A stretch of 64,000 nt of DNA from assembly GCA_030272585.1 (NCBI GenBank), contig BSYQ01000006.1, positions 6,473,001 to 6,537,000 of the forward strand. Direction: 5' to 3'. The DNA is from Bryopsis sp. KO-2023 (lineage: Eukaryota > Chlorophyta > Ulvophyceae > Bryopsidales > Bryopsidaceae). The notes beneath the pieces are model-generated. The model was not told the DNA's origin, made no database searches, and saw nothing but the letters and a program-made list of their open reading frames with translations. The position numbers and the translations under genes are program-made. Position 1 is the stretch's first letter. The number at the start of each line of letters is the position of its first letter. Below, in pieces: positions 49,660 through 61,351 of this stretch.

Positions 49660-52174
49660 ATGCACCCCAGAGGAAAGAGCTCGCTGTCTATGTTGCGCGT
49701 TGTGTTGTGTTTTGCGCTCGTCGCACGGGTGTGTTATGCCCAGAGCTGCCTCGACGAGATCCAGTTGCCGCCAGGCTTTTCCATAGCTAGCTTTGGCGGG
49801 GGAAAGGTCTGGAACGCTAGAAGCTTGACGCTCAGCAAAGCGGACAACGGCGGTAAAACGCTGGTCTACGTTTCAACACGCGACAGAACCAACGTGAGTG
49901 GCCGCTTTGTTGTTGCAGACTGTCTGTGGTTGTGAGCCATGTCTAAGGACCCCCGCGTCACTCTGGTTCTCGAGCCTCCACCATATTTTGTCAAGTTTGT
50001 GGAAGAGTGATCAGAGATACGAGGTATGAGTTCTAGAAATGAGTCATCGCGATCCACGGAGGGCAATCGGCGCCCGCCTCTTGCAAACACGAGTCGCAGG
50101 GCTCGATCGCTGTTTGGGTGTAGGCGGTTGGGCTCGGCCGATTGAGGTTGCTGAAGAGCTGTGCGGGACCATCCTTTCCACTTCGGCCGACAGATGACGC
50201 GCTAACGTGCCACTTCGTGTATCACGCAAATGAAACAGTGGCTGTTCCGTTCTCCAGCTGCGATCTGTCACCTTGGTTCCTGCGTTCTGAAATTGTCTTT
50301 GATTCTTTGTCTTCAGGTTTACGCATTGATTGACGAGGATGGGGATGGGGTCGCCGATCAAATCCACACTGTGATCGATGACAAAGACACGCCAAACGGC
50401 GTAGCTTGGAGAGATGGCTCCCTTTTCGTCGCAGAAATCGACAAGATCTGGCGATATGATAACGCTGACAAGAAGGCTCTCGCTGGAAAGGTGACCAGTG
50501 CAGTCCTTTTTGAATCCTTGTTTTTTTGGAGTTGAACCCACCTTTCAGATCTTCCTTTTCTACGGGGTTCTGAAGATGATTGATACGAATACATCTCTTT
50601 CAATTATGTTGGTTAGGCAGCCATGTTGAGATTTGGAATGATGTTCAGATGCTGGGGGAGCCAGTGCTGGTGAGCGATGCATTCCCCACGGACAGGAAAA
50701 ATGGCTGGAAGTTTATCGCGTTTGGTCCTGATGATCGGCTGTATGTACCGATTGGAGCCCCTTGCAATGTTTGTGAACTGGAGAAGTTTGGGGATATTAC
50801 GTACGGCTCGATCAACCGAATGAACCCAGGTATTTCCTCACGAATTATATGTAATGTTTGACTACATTCTTTTGCTGGCAGATGAAAATCAATTTTTTTT
50901 CTCCAGTTCCATTTCCTGACAAATTTCTGGTGCAACGTTTTCATTGTTTTGTCAGATGGGACGGAGCTGGAATCGTTTGCCTATGGAATTCGAAACACTG
51001 TGGGATTTGACTGGCATCCGAGAAGCAAGGAGCTGTGGTTCACTGATAATGGCCGAGATGAGATGGGAGAGAATTCCCTAGATGACGAATTGAACAAAGC
51101 TTTCAAAAAGGGACTGGACTTCGGTTTCCCTACGTGCCATACTGAGGTGACCTTCATTTGTCCAGCTGGAATAACATGGGTTGCACTTCGCGTCGCTGCA
51201 AATGCTCTTCCCTAATAGTTGGTCTGGGGAAGATTTGCAATGCAGTCCTTGTGGCCCACTGGTGCTAAGAAATAGAAATCTGAGAATTGTTTTGCTGTGG
51301 GTTGGATCTTGTCAGGGCATTGGAAATCCTTATGACAGAAGTATTGGCAAAGCAGCGCTCGTGAACGACCCCGACATAGCTAACAAAACCGTCTGCAAAA
51401 GTGAGTTGCAGTTTTTTGTTTGTGTGTTTTTTGGCACTGGTCTGCTTTCCAATACATTGTACTTTGGCATTTCCCTGTTGTACTGAAAATATCTCACTGA
51501 TGATTTTTCTTTCCTTGAGAGTTTCTGTTCTGAACTGCTGTTGACTGAAACCAAAGGCATGATATGTGCATAATAATCAGGTGGAGACAGTCAGCAGGCG
51601 CTCCAATCTCTGGGACCTCATGTAGGAGCGTTAGGAATGCGATTCTACACCGGGGATATGTTCCCAGAATCCTACAAAAATTCTGCATTTATCGCTGAAC
51701 ATGGAAGCTGGAACAGACTGGAGGCCATAGGTAAATCCAGCGCCTCGTTTCTGCATCGGTCATATAAAAAAAGAAAACAATGAAAACAATGAGATCTGCT
51801 ATTGTGGATGGGGAATTTTTTCGACTTTTTTTTCTGTGTCTGTTTTAGGTTATCGTGTGGTGAGGGTGAAATTCACCAAAAATGGAAGATTGGTCACTGG
51901 AAGGGAGGATTTCGCTGCTGGCTGGCTACTTGACACGAAAACTGGTGAAGCTTGTGGCAGACCTGTGGATGTACTGGAACTTCCCGATGGTTCTCTATTG
52001 GTTTCCGATGATTTTGCCAACGATGTTTACAGAATCTCATACAGCGAAGAGGATGCCAAGAAAGCAAAGGCCAAAAATGAAGAATCGGAAAAGAAAAAAG
52101 CAAAGAAAGAGGAGCCCAAAGAATCCAAAAGAGGGAAAACCGAAGAATCGGGTTCTAAAGAAAGCAAAGGCTGA
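49660..52174 (+). CDS. Secreted PQQ-type sugar (glucose/sorbosone) dehydrogenase-like protein, copy 1
   Basis: Member of the soluble quinoprotein glucose/sorbosone dehydrogenase family (GSDH, COG2133 type), a six-bladed propeller that in bacteria oxidises sugars with PQQ. Exons 49660-49893, 50317-50490, 50649-50829, 50956-51146, 51316-51400, 51581-51730, 51849-52174 give 446 residues. A signal peptide is clear (MLRVVLCFALVARVCYAQS), so it enters the secretory route. Family landmarks: LPPGFSI, DKDTPNGVAW, GAPCNVCE, RNTVGFDWHP...LWFTDNGRDEMG, IAEHGSWNR, and LPDGSLLVSDD near the end. The last ~45 residues are a Lys/Glu-rich tail that copy 2 lacks. Whether the alga supplies PQQ, and the substrate, cannot be told from sequence. 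Confidence 0.88.
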
Positions 52175-52622
52175 GAAGGTTAGGAAAAAAAATGAAATGT
52201 AGAGTTGTAAAAATATCATAGAGAAAAGTTTTTCGGGATTTGGGAGAAGGCTGCATGGATTATGTCTGGATGGACTCATTTTTATAGGGGTTTTGTTCCA
52301 TCAGTTAAGATTTCTGTTTTTAAGTGTTTTTTTGACTGCGTGTGTTTGCAACGTGCACTGTCAATGAGAAAGGGGGGGGATGCTTTTAACAAATATTTTA
52401 GTCAGTGTCTCAACAAGAATCATTGCTGGCAGTTTTTCTTCCTCCACTGCTCCAGGGATAAGTTATGAATCAACCCCTTAACAGCCACCTCCTCACATAA
52501 CGCTTCAAGCCACACCACTAGCCAAGCTTTAGTAATCTGTTTTCAGACAACCACCGACTCATACCATGGTACCCATCCCAGCCAAAACCCCCAATCCATC
52601 CAACAACTCGAGGTAGTTCGGG
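52175..52622. other. Spacer between the tandem sugar dehydrogenase genes
   Basis: About 0.45 kb with the 3' UTR of copy 1 and the promoter of copy 2. Nothing else is recognised. Confidence 0.6.
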
Positions 52623-55539
52623 ATGATGGGATGTAAAGATCAGAGTCGCAGTCGTCTTGCGTGCAGAATCGCATATTTGCTGGTGCTGCTTCTTCCCAGA
52701 GTGTCCAGTGATGATTGCCTGAGCAATGTGAAGTTGCCCCCAGGGTTTTCCATCTCCAGTTATGCTGGGGGTGAGGTTCCGAATGCCAGGAGCCTGGCGC
52801 TCAGCCAGGCGGAAAACGACGGCCGAATCTTGGTGTATGTTTCGACGAGAAAGAGGTCCCATGTGAGTTTTCAGATAATTCACCAACATGACATTTGTGA
52901 AGAGATTTCATTCTCATACTGAATCAGAAAACCATCGAATTGCATACTGGACATCAAGCTCTGGAATTTATGATGTGGATTTGACCATTGATGCATGTGT
53001 GGATGCATCCTCCTATCTTGACATTCTTGCCTTCCTCCACAAACGAACTAGTGTTCGGAAAAAACCCCTCAAACTGCGTAAATCCATGTGAGATTCTTGC
53101 TTGTTGTTCTCCCATCTCTTTGACATTAAATTAAAATCGTTTGAGATGCCTCCAATACAGCCCTTGTAACCATTTTACGATAAAGAATTTGCTTATGTAT
53201 GTTCTCAGGTTTATGCATTGATTGATGAGGACGGGGATGGGGTTGCCGATCAAGTTCACACTGTAATTGATGACAAAGACACTCCAAATGGCATAGCTTG
53301 GCGAAAAGGATCTCTTTTCGTGGCACAAATTGACAAAATATGGCGATATGATGATGTGGATGAAAAGGCCCTTGCTGGAAAGGTGGCTGACTATAATCTT
53401 GTGTTTCCCTTTCTCAAACAAATCCAGGCATGCATGCCAAAGACTCCCCTCCTCCCCCCGGTTCAATACCAGAAATTGATATGCCTTGTCCGGAAGTTTG
53501 TCTTGACATTATGTGCCATTGATCATTATTTTGTTTTGCGATTGGTTCACTCGTATATTGTTGCATGTCATTCTCTCCTAAGTACCGATAATGGGCAATT
53601 TCCTGAAGCTCAAAGGGTGATGTGATGTGACTGACTGCCAGATGTTGGGGGACCCCGTTCTAGTGAGTGATGCCTTTCCAGATGATTCCGGCCATGGTTG
53701 GAAATTCATTGCATTTGGCCCTGATGACCGATTGTATGTTCCAGTGGGAGCCCCCTGCAACGTCTGCAAATTGGACAAGTTCAAAACCATCTCTTATGGC
53801 TCAATCAACAGAATGAACCCAGGTGCTGCTCTTGGTCAGGCCACTATTTCTCCGATCAATTCAAACAAATATATATATACCAATAATATTTAAAAAAAAA
53901 TTGTTTACAAACAAGCTAGAAGTTTGTCATGTGGGGCAGAAACTTTCGACCTGAAATGGATGGGATGAAATGCAACTTTGTTTGTGGAGTCAATTGATTA
54001 TCCAAATTGTGTCCAGCAAGAAAAGATATGAATTTGTGGGAGGTTGCTCTATTCTTAGAATGATGCTATTTTTTCTGGTTGTGATTATAACTTGTTTTCA
54101 GATGGAACGGACTTGGAAGAATTTGCCACCGGAGTACGAAACACAGTGGGTTTTGACTGGCATCCACTGACTAAACAGATGTGGTTCACTGATAATGGCC
54201 GAGATCGAATGGGAAATGACCTTCCGGACGATGAATTGAACAAAGCGTGGAGAAAAGGATTGGACTTTGGCTTTCCCATTTGCCATACCAAGGTGACACT
54301 CTATCTGATCCGTTATACATTTCGAAATTTAATTATTCAGCTCACCCATTTCCACTACAGTGGATGATATTCAAATTCTCTAGTCTCCTTGTCCATATGT
54401 TCATAAATTTTCAAACAATACATCGAAAATCTAAGTGCATGGATGCTTTTTAATCAAGGGAGAGCTCTGTTCCACATTTAGAACAGCAAATGTTGCAATC
54501 GTTTTCTCTTTCTTTTGTTCAGAGGAGAAGATAACCTTTTATTCTTGTGTGCCAATCTCTGTAGGGCAGTGGGGATCCATACAATAGGCCAGTTGGTAGA
54601 GGGGGCCTCATCCCTGACCCTGTGTATGGAAACGACACTGTTTGTGCTGGTAAGAATACCCCGGTCTGTTGGTAACAATAACATCAGTTTTTATGATAAC
54701 ATTATCAACACCACTTTTGTGGATTTTGTGAGAACAACTGGATGTCAAATGTTCAATCAATCCAACCCACCATGTCAGTCATGCAACTTTTAACTATTTG
54801 AGGGGGTAACAATCACTGACAGCTATCCTCTGGTGGCGAAATTTTATAGCGGTTTACATTGGAGCGGTGGAGGAAGCCTATCCGTAATTCCCGACCTATG
54901 TAAGTTAATTGTAGCAGTCAGTGATCATGTGCAATTGCACGACCAGGTGGAGGAATTCAAGAGGCTGCTCAGCCGTTGGGGCCCCATGTAGCTGCATTGG
55001 GAATGCGATTTTACACGGGGAAAATGTTTCCAAAATCTTATCAGAATTCCATTTTTATTGCCGAGCATGGAAGCTGGAACAGGGATGACCCCATAGGTAA
55101 AACCCCTCTTGACCAGTCAGGTTTCAATGCTGAATGCATCACACATCGCTTATATGTTCTGGTGGAACTGTGGACTTGGCTGGGTCGGAAATAAAAAAAC
55201 CTTTGTTCGGATTTGGCGTTGTTTCCTGAGCAAAACTTCAATCTGATTTTTCGGCTGCAAAAATTGTTCACAATTTTGTTCACTCTTATCCTTTCTTTTG
55301 AGGGAGCATTTGTGTGCTCAGGGTACCGCGTCGTGAGGGTGGAGTTGAGCAAGAATGGAAAATGGGTCACTGGAAGGGAAAATTTCGCGGAAGGCTGGCT
55401 CGACAAAGAAACTGGTGAAGATTGTGGCAGGCCTGTGGATGTGCTGGAACTTCCTGATGGGTCTCTACTGGTGTCTGACGATGCTGCCGATGATGTTTAT
55501 AGAATCACATACAGCAAAAACGAGAGTATCAAGGAATGA
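52623..55539 (+). CDS. Secreted PQQ-type sugar (glucose/sorbosone) dehydrogenase-like protein, copy 2
   Basis: Tandem paralogue of the gene at 49660, on the same strand. Exons 52623-52862, 53209-53382, 53642-53822, 54102-54292, 54565-54649, 54947-55096, 55322-55539 give 412 residues. Five internal exons match copy 1 exactly in length (174, 181, 191, 85, 150 nt) and in phase, so the pair arose by duplication after the introns were in place. The signal peptide (IAYLLVLLLPRVSS) and propeller motifs (LPPGFSI, DKDTPNGIAW, GAPCNVCK, RNTVGFDWHP, FTDNGRDRMG, AEHGSWNRDD, LPDGSLLVSDD) are kept. It ends soon after YRITYSKNESIKE, without the charged tail of copy 1. Two ATGs are adjacent (52623, 52626). 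Confidence 0.88.
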
Positions 55540-56436
55540 GAGTCAGTGCTGTCCAACTGAGACAATGTATATTATATCTGCTTTGATTTTTGCTGCTGTT
55601 GTTTTTTGTTTAACGATCTGGCCAGCCTGCTTGTCCTCAGGGCTGCAGTCTCTCCGTACAGCGAGGGTTGATATCTGAAGTTCATGGAAAGATGTGAATT
55701 ACTTTACAAATTCCACATCCATGTGTAATTTCTTTAGAACTTGAACATGCTGATTTGGTCTTTGTTAGGGACTCCAAAAAAGAAGTTGATGTATCTATAA
55801 TACATATTTGTTCTTGGAAGGTTACATATCAAAACAATTATTATACGTGACTAATTATTATGACAGGTGACTCTGTCAGAGCTGAAGATGTTCTCAAATA
55901 TTTTTCAGACTTATTTGTGCAGATATACTATTTGAATGCATACTGAAAAAAACTGGGATTCTCAAGATATAATATATATATATATGGATTATACTTGGGG
56001 TTATTGCTTTGGGTCAGCAGGAGATGGTGCACAACACACACCAATGACATGATGCAATGATTTCATCTTGGATGCATTTTTTTTAATATTTTGAATTTAC
56101 CATTGTGAAACCCTGCTGAAAGCCTAGGGAGTTTTTTATGGAAGAATCCCAGCATCCAATGTACTCTGAGACCCAATTGAAAACAAGGTTCAACGACACT
56201 CACCAGAAAACAAATATAGGAACCTGCTTCCAATTCACAGAAGAGGAATTCACAGAATTGACAGTCTAGCGAACTTGTTACAATGTGAGCAAAACACTCA
56301 AAACTACATGACACCATGTCATATCATATCTTCTCGGGAATGTTTTCTTCAAAAAAGATGCCCTAGCGTTGCAAAACGCATCTGTGAACTCTTCTTCTCG
56401 TTGTTTATGATCCAAACGACACCATCATGTATGAAC
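55540..56436. other. Convergent 3' intergenic region
   Basis: About 0.9 kb between the stop of sugar dehydrogenase copy 2 and the stop of the LHCII gene. It is AT-rich, with an (AT)n run at about 55969-55984. No coding unit or RNA gene is recognised. Confidence 0.6.
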
Positions 56437-57490
56437 TTAGAAGATCTGGGCACCGAAGAACTTGGTGGCGTAGACGAATCCATTGTTGGCGACGGGGTCG
56501 GCGATGTGCTCGGCCCAGCACTCGACTGGTCCCTTTCCGGTCTGGAGGGACTGGACGAAGAATCCGAACATGGCGAACATGGCCAACCTTCCGTTCTTGA
56601 TCTCCTTGGTCTTCAACTCAGCGAAAGTCTCGGGGTCGTCAGCCATGCCCATTGGGTCGAAGGCCTCACCGGGGTAGAGTGGGTCGGTGGCCTCTCCCAA
56701 AGGACCGCCGGAGCACCTGTATCCCTCAGCCAATCCCATGAGGACGACCTGCATCAAGCGTCAAAAGTTAGCGCGCGCGACATCAACATACATTATGCAT
56801 CTCGCGACCCCCACCCGGAACTCGTAAAAGGTTACTACGAAAACGCTGAAGGGATACTTTGAGATGTCTACAATTGTCCCTCAAATTCATGACCAGTGTG
56901 TGTCCAGTTACGATGCATCCATCAGTCACCTGGGTCCAGCAGATGGCGAGGATGGACTGGGCGTGCACCAAAGATGGGTTTCCGAGGTAGTCAAGACCAC
57001 CCTCGGCGAAGATCTGGGAGCCAGCCTTGAACCAGACGGCCTCACCGAACTCAACACCTCCGTACTTCTCGAGGGCCTCGGGGGTCAAGCACCCGACAAC
57101 TCCCAACATAGCCCAGCGAGCGTGGATCAACTCCAACTCACGGTTGGCAGCGAAGGTCTCTGGGTCAGCAGAGAGACCGGCGGAGTCCCATCCGTAGTCA
57201 CCAGGGAACTCTCCAGTGAGGTAGCTGGGGACGGCACCCTCAGAGTAAGGTCCCAACCACAGAGCACGGTCGGGTCCGTAGAACTCAACGGCAGCGCGGG
57301 TCACCTGCTTGGTGGCCTGCAAGCGTTGCAAAATAAGACTCAGCCCCGCAAAACAAAGCCGTGATCATGTTCGAAACCTCCCAGCGAAGCGACGTGAACG
57401 CTGACGTCTCAGATCAGGTCTACATATGCTACTTACCCTGGCAGCCTGGGCTCCGACGAGAGCGGTCTGGGCGATCATAGTGGAGGCCAT
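56437..57490 (-). CDS. Light-harvesting chlorophyll a/b-binding protein (LHCII type)
   Basis: Thylakoid antenna protein that binds chlorophyll a/b and carotenoids and feeds energy to photosystem II. Exons (minus) 57490-57437, 57316-56930, 56748-56437; 250 residues. A short plastid transit peptide ([18 protein letters not shown]) is followed by the mature protein, with helix 1 [16 protein letters not shown], helix 3 [16 protein letters not shown] (the paired E...R/N chlorophyll ligands), [13 protein letters not shown] and [13 protein letters not shown]. These segments match Lhcb1/2-type major antenna proteins. The N-terminal trimerisation motif W-Y-G-P-D-R of major LHCII reads F-Y-G-P-D-R here. 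Codons are biased to C/G third positions compared with neighbours, as expected of a highly expressed gene. The exact Lhcb class is not settled. Confidence 0.96.
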
Positions 57491-58130
57491 GGTGTTCAAT
57501 ACGAAAAGATGGAAGAAGGAAGAGTAACAAGTAACAAGGCAGACGTTGGCTTTCGAAACAGAATGAACACAGACAATATTTGTATCCCGCGCCACAGATC
57601 CCGAAAAGCGATTCTGTACGGCGCTACAGATCGATGCAACCAGACACGCGCGCGATAGTGCAACGATTCGCACGAGATGGGATCGGATCTTGGGCAGAAG
57701 ATAGCGTGGGGGGAACCAGATCCTCCAGAAGCAAATCGATTTGGATTATCTCGCCCCATCCACCACGAAACACCACATCGTGCCCAGTTTGTATTGTTGC
57801 GTGCACAGCACTTCCTGGACTTAGTTACAATGAGTGGAGTTGATTAACAATTGATTTTTGAACCACTTCGGGGGGGCAAAATGCAGAGTTTAAAATTGAC
57901 ACCGGTCAGGAAAGAAGTGGAAACTGGCAAGATAAAGATTGATCTGAAGTTACATATCCCCCACATTCCCAAGGTGACCTGCAGAAGTCCCACAATTAAA
58001 AAAGTTCATTGGCCTGCATTAAGCAATCAATACACTCCCCAGAAAATGACAAACTGTCCCAGTTGTGCTAAAGCATTGAAGAAATTCTCACTTCCAGTGT
58101 TAGTAGCAGAAGCACAAATTTGCACAGCAT
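57491..58130. promoter_or_regulatory. LHCII upstream region
   Basis: About 0.64 kb between the LHCII start and the stop of sulfotransferase B (both minus). The right part is expected to hold the sulfotransferase 3' UTR; the left part is the only place for the LHCII promoter. No conserved light-response box could be called with confidence. Confidence 0.4.
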
Positions 58131-60609
58131 CTAGGCCCCTATATCCAATGGCTTGAAATCTAGCAATTCATAATCCCTATGAAAAATTGAAAACAATTGC
58201 TCCAACATTTTATCAGACAGCATCTCATCGACCTTCGACCCTGAGTGGTTCGGCGCTTTGTACACAGAAGCCTCCAGAATGGACATGGATTTATTTTTCC
58301 CCCAGCCGGATGCACCATATGTTTCCCACAAGCCTAAAGATGATAACAAATCTTTCAAATCATCCCCCATTGAGGGAGTTTTCCCCAGAAAATCATAGCG
58401 AACATCCTTGAATCCACAAAAGAACTGCAACGGCCTGACATGTTCGTCAAGGTGCTTGAGTCTATCACTTTTGGAAACTTCAGCCAGTGAATCGATGACC
58501 TGAATGAGTCGAACAATAAAAAATCAAACAAGGCTGTCGAATCACTGTCAGAAAAGTTGAAATCAGTTTTTGGTTCATGGCCAAATCAGAAAAAATTGCA
58601 ACAGGTAACTGCTGGATGACATCATGCATGCATGTTGCATGCATGTTGCATGCATGCATGCACTTTCCATTTTGCATGTTTCATCTTGAGTACCTGCTGT
58701 AAACTTGGCTCCGTTTTCTGTTTCGGATCTATCATGGAGTACCACTTGGAATACACAATCTTATTGAGATATCCGGAAAGAAGCCTCGCTGCAGGGTGGC
58801 GAACGAACGCAACCTTAATCCAGGATGGGTCCTGAAACAATTCCAGCAGCTTCTCCTTTTCGTGGACCACCTCAAGTCCACTACGTAAATGAATAACGCC
58901 TCCATCGAAAGAATCCCAATTGGGCTGGTTCGTCATTCTCCGCAGCAACATCCTTAATCTCGTTGTTCCACATTTTGGTATTGGGCACAGTGCCAGCTTG
59001 TGTTCCCTATCAACCACCAGACCCCTGCAACAACAAAATTCAACCCTCATAGTCGAAATGATACTTAGCGGTAGCTCGAGACTATTAAATTGATTTGACC
59101 TTACGCTCAATCGTCTGCCAATTTTTTTGGCAGAATATTCTGCAGACTGAGCTAAATTATAGATCTCATCAATGATTTCATTTATTGCTGGAGAGGGGCC
59201 CTCAGTTTGCTGGAAAAACAAAAAAGACAGCATTGAACAATTCAACGAACAAAAGATGAGAAACCTCCCAAAAAATCTCGAACTTACGCTGACGGGGATA
59301 CATCGCCAAGATCCCACTTTCCCCTGCCACACTGCCACCTATTGATCCCAGAGAACATGATGTTCAGTATGGCCAGTAAGTCATGCACCCCTGTCCACAG
59401 CTGGTTTTCATTCACATTACAGGCTGTTGGATTCGGGAGTCCCAAGGCTTGGGTGAGGGAATCTGGAGCGACAATTGCTCGATCTGGGCAAGCCCACTGG
59501 TCCTTCCCTTCCATGTGCCCTTTCCTTCCAACCCAAATAATCCTCGACTTCCTACCCATAGGATGCAATTTCACAACATCCAGCAGAACATTTTTGCACA
59601 CATCCCCTAGGCAGAGCAGCACATGGCTAGCTCCCCCCAATCTCATGAAGGAGTACCCATTGTAGACAGAGTCCAGAGTTCTCTTCAGGACCTCCTCATA
59701 CAAAGTTACGTTGGAAGAGCGCAGCAGCGCAATCCCATCAAGGGGTACAAAATATAGCTCAGGCTTGGATGTGTTCTTTCCATGGACAGACAAGTGGTTC
59801 AGCAGAGGTGCTATGTTTCCACATACATCGTCACAAGGGATGCCCAATTTCAGTGCAGAGCCACATATCGAAACTCCTTGTGGGGACTGGACTTCATATG
59901 CTTGGAACGGTATGTCATGCGGTTGATCTGGTCCATTCCTTTCCTGCCATTTGTGTACATACAAACATTCATATTTGACAAGTTTTCTCCAAATCACAAC
60001 TGTTGTTTTGTGACAATAGTTGCACGTTGATTCTGAACACTGGTGAAACCAGGGGGAAGGGAAAAGGGGGAAGGGGGGGGTCACCAGCCAGGTCTATTCA
60101 ACCATTCCACCCAGCAAAAAAGCTTCCCCCCCCCCCTTGCCTCCCCCTCCCTCCTGCTAAAAAACAAGCATAGAAGAAACAAAACAACCGTCTCCACCAT
60201 GCTGCTCATCAAATCTGTATTTCTAGTTCATGAATCAAGCAGGAGATATAGTTCAAGTGTCTAATTGTACGATGGATGCCTTGGCACTGGGTAAGTGAAC
60301 TGAACATTTCTCATATTGTAAGCTTACCACAGTCCAAGTCTTGGATGTGGTGCCTACATCAACAAATACAAAAAGTATTCACACAAAGAAGATCAATTCA
60401 CCTCCACTCACGGCATGCAAAAAAAATATATATTTCTGGAATTCCACTATTTTCGAACACGCACCATTGGATACAATCCCCGGCCCTATCTTTTGCGCAT
60501 GAAGTATCAGAGCAGCTGTTGCGAAGAAAATGATAATGAGGATTTTGAATCGATCCCAGGAGAGCGCCGCCTTATTGATCAAAGACCGACCCCATCCGCG
60601 TCGATGCAT
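58131..60609 (-). CDS. Golgi-type sulfotransferase B with N-terminal exostosin-like region
   Basis: Paralogue of the gene at 20512-22807 with the same architecture and matching intron phases. Exons (minus) about 60609-60475, 59943-59288, 59024-58694, 58499-58131; about 496 residues. The first exon encodes a basic segment and an anchor helix (ILIIIFFATAALILH), a type II Golgi layout. The central region aligns with A throughout (PELYFVPLDGIALLRSSN, SVYNGYSFMRLGGASHVLLC, ACPDRAIVAPDSLTQALGL). The HNK-1ST-type sulfotransferase domain has PIPKCGTTRLRMLLRRM for the phosphosulfate and FVRHPAARLLSGYLNK for the 3'-phosphate of PAPS. The donor of the first exon is the least certain boundary. Substrate unknown; a sulfated cell-surface or wall glycan is the natural guess. 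Confidence 0.82.
58624..58661. repeat. Palindromic TGCATGCATGT repeat in a sulfotransferase B intron
   Basis: Overlapping copies of ATGCATGCATGT, each a near-palindrome, are repeated about three times inside the intron between 58500 and 58693. It can form small hairpins. No function is shown. Confidence 0.85.
60052..60154. repeat. G-rich tract followed by C-rich tract in a sulfotransferase B intron
   Basis: G runs of 5, 5 and 8 with shorter ones lie at 60052-60080 on the plus strand, and C runs of 12, 5 and 3 at 60126-60154. Each could form a G-quadruplex on opposite strands, or the two could pair as a hairpin. They lie in the first intron of sulfotransferase B. Confidence 0.7.
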
Positions 60610-61351
60610 TGCGAACAGGGGGGGGGCTCTCTGAGACCGTGTTTTCTCGCGCGTCGATGCTTTGCATCAACTTTCAGATTCTTCGACCCGGTAACAGCCG
60701 TGAAATGAAGTGCGCAGAGTGGATCTATCACAGAATGTTGATTCGTGAAGGTTTTCCAGCGAAGTGGAATTTTTAGCACACCTCACCAGTCTCCTTCCAC
60801 AGCTCATTGTATTGGTGAAGGCAACTTTTCTTGCTGGGTGGTTCTCTGTTGAGGTGACTTGTCGCAACGACACACACTGGATCGAAAGGTAAAATTTCGT
60901 GGAAGTTTGAACCGAATGATCCTTGCCAACACAACAAAGTTGACGAGGAGAAGCAATATGCTGGGTCCTTGTTTCCTTTTTGGAAACACACAGCCTCCCG
61001 AGAATTGCGGAATCAGACAGGTATATATATAAACATGTAATCAACATGTAATCATTGATTGATTGATATATAAACATGTTGATTGTTATGATTGGTTTGG
61101 AACTGAGTCGTTAATGTGGTGGAAACGGTTAGAGTGGGGACTATAAGAGACGGATCTTTTGAGTTGTAAAACATTGTATATTTTCTCTCGAATTATCATT
61201 TCAATTGGTTTCGGAGCTTTCACGCACGACGAAACGAAAGCAGCTGACCAGCCAGCTCAGCAGAAACACCCACGCTCACAATCCATCGCAGTCGCCAAAG
61301 ACAAAGTGCGACTGAAGACGACCCACAGAAAAAGTCGTCGCGACAGACAGA
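60610..61351 (+). promoter_or_regulatory. Probable 5' LTR end, primer-binding site and leader of an LTR retrotransposon
   Basis: Just upstream of the gag frame, a candidate primer-binding site TGGTTTCGGAGC lies at 61206-61217; it differs at two positions from the common initiator-tRNA-Met site TGGTATCAGAGC. It is preceded two bases earlier by CA (61202-61203), the expected LTR end. A TATA-like CTATAAGAGA sits at about 61140. The left LTR boundary is not determined, because the second LTR is outside the window. A repeated TATATAAACATG occurs at about 61024-61080. The left part of this interval also contains the sulfotransferase B promoter. Confidence 0.45.

Noticed and set aside
59100-59212. 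An in-intron frame of sulfotransferase B (QTEGPSPAINEIIDEIY...) with acceptor and donor-like ends, resembling an exon
   Set aside because: Exon 1 of the core ends in phase 2, and adding this segment shifts into a stop. Skipping it restores the same junction (SA|GLVVDREH) as in paralogue A.
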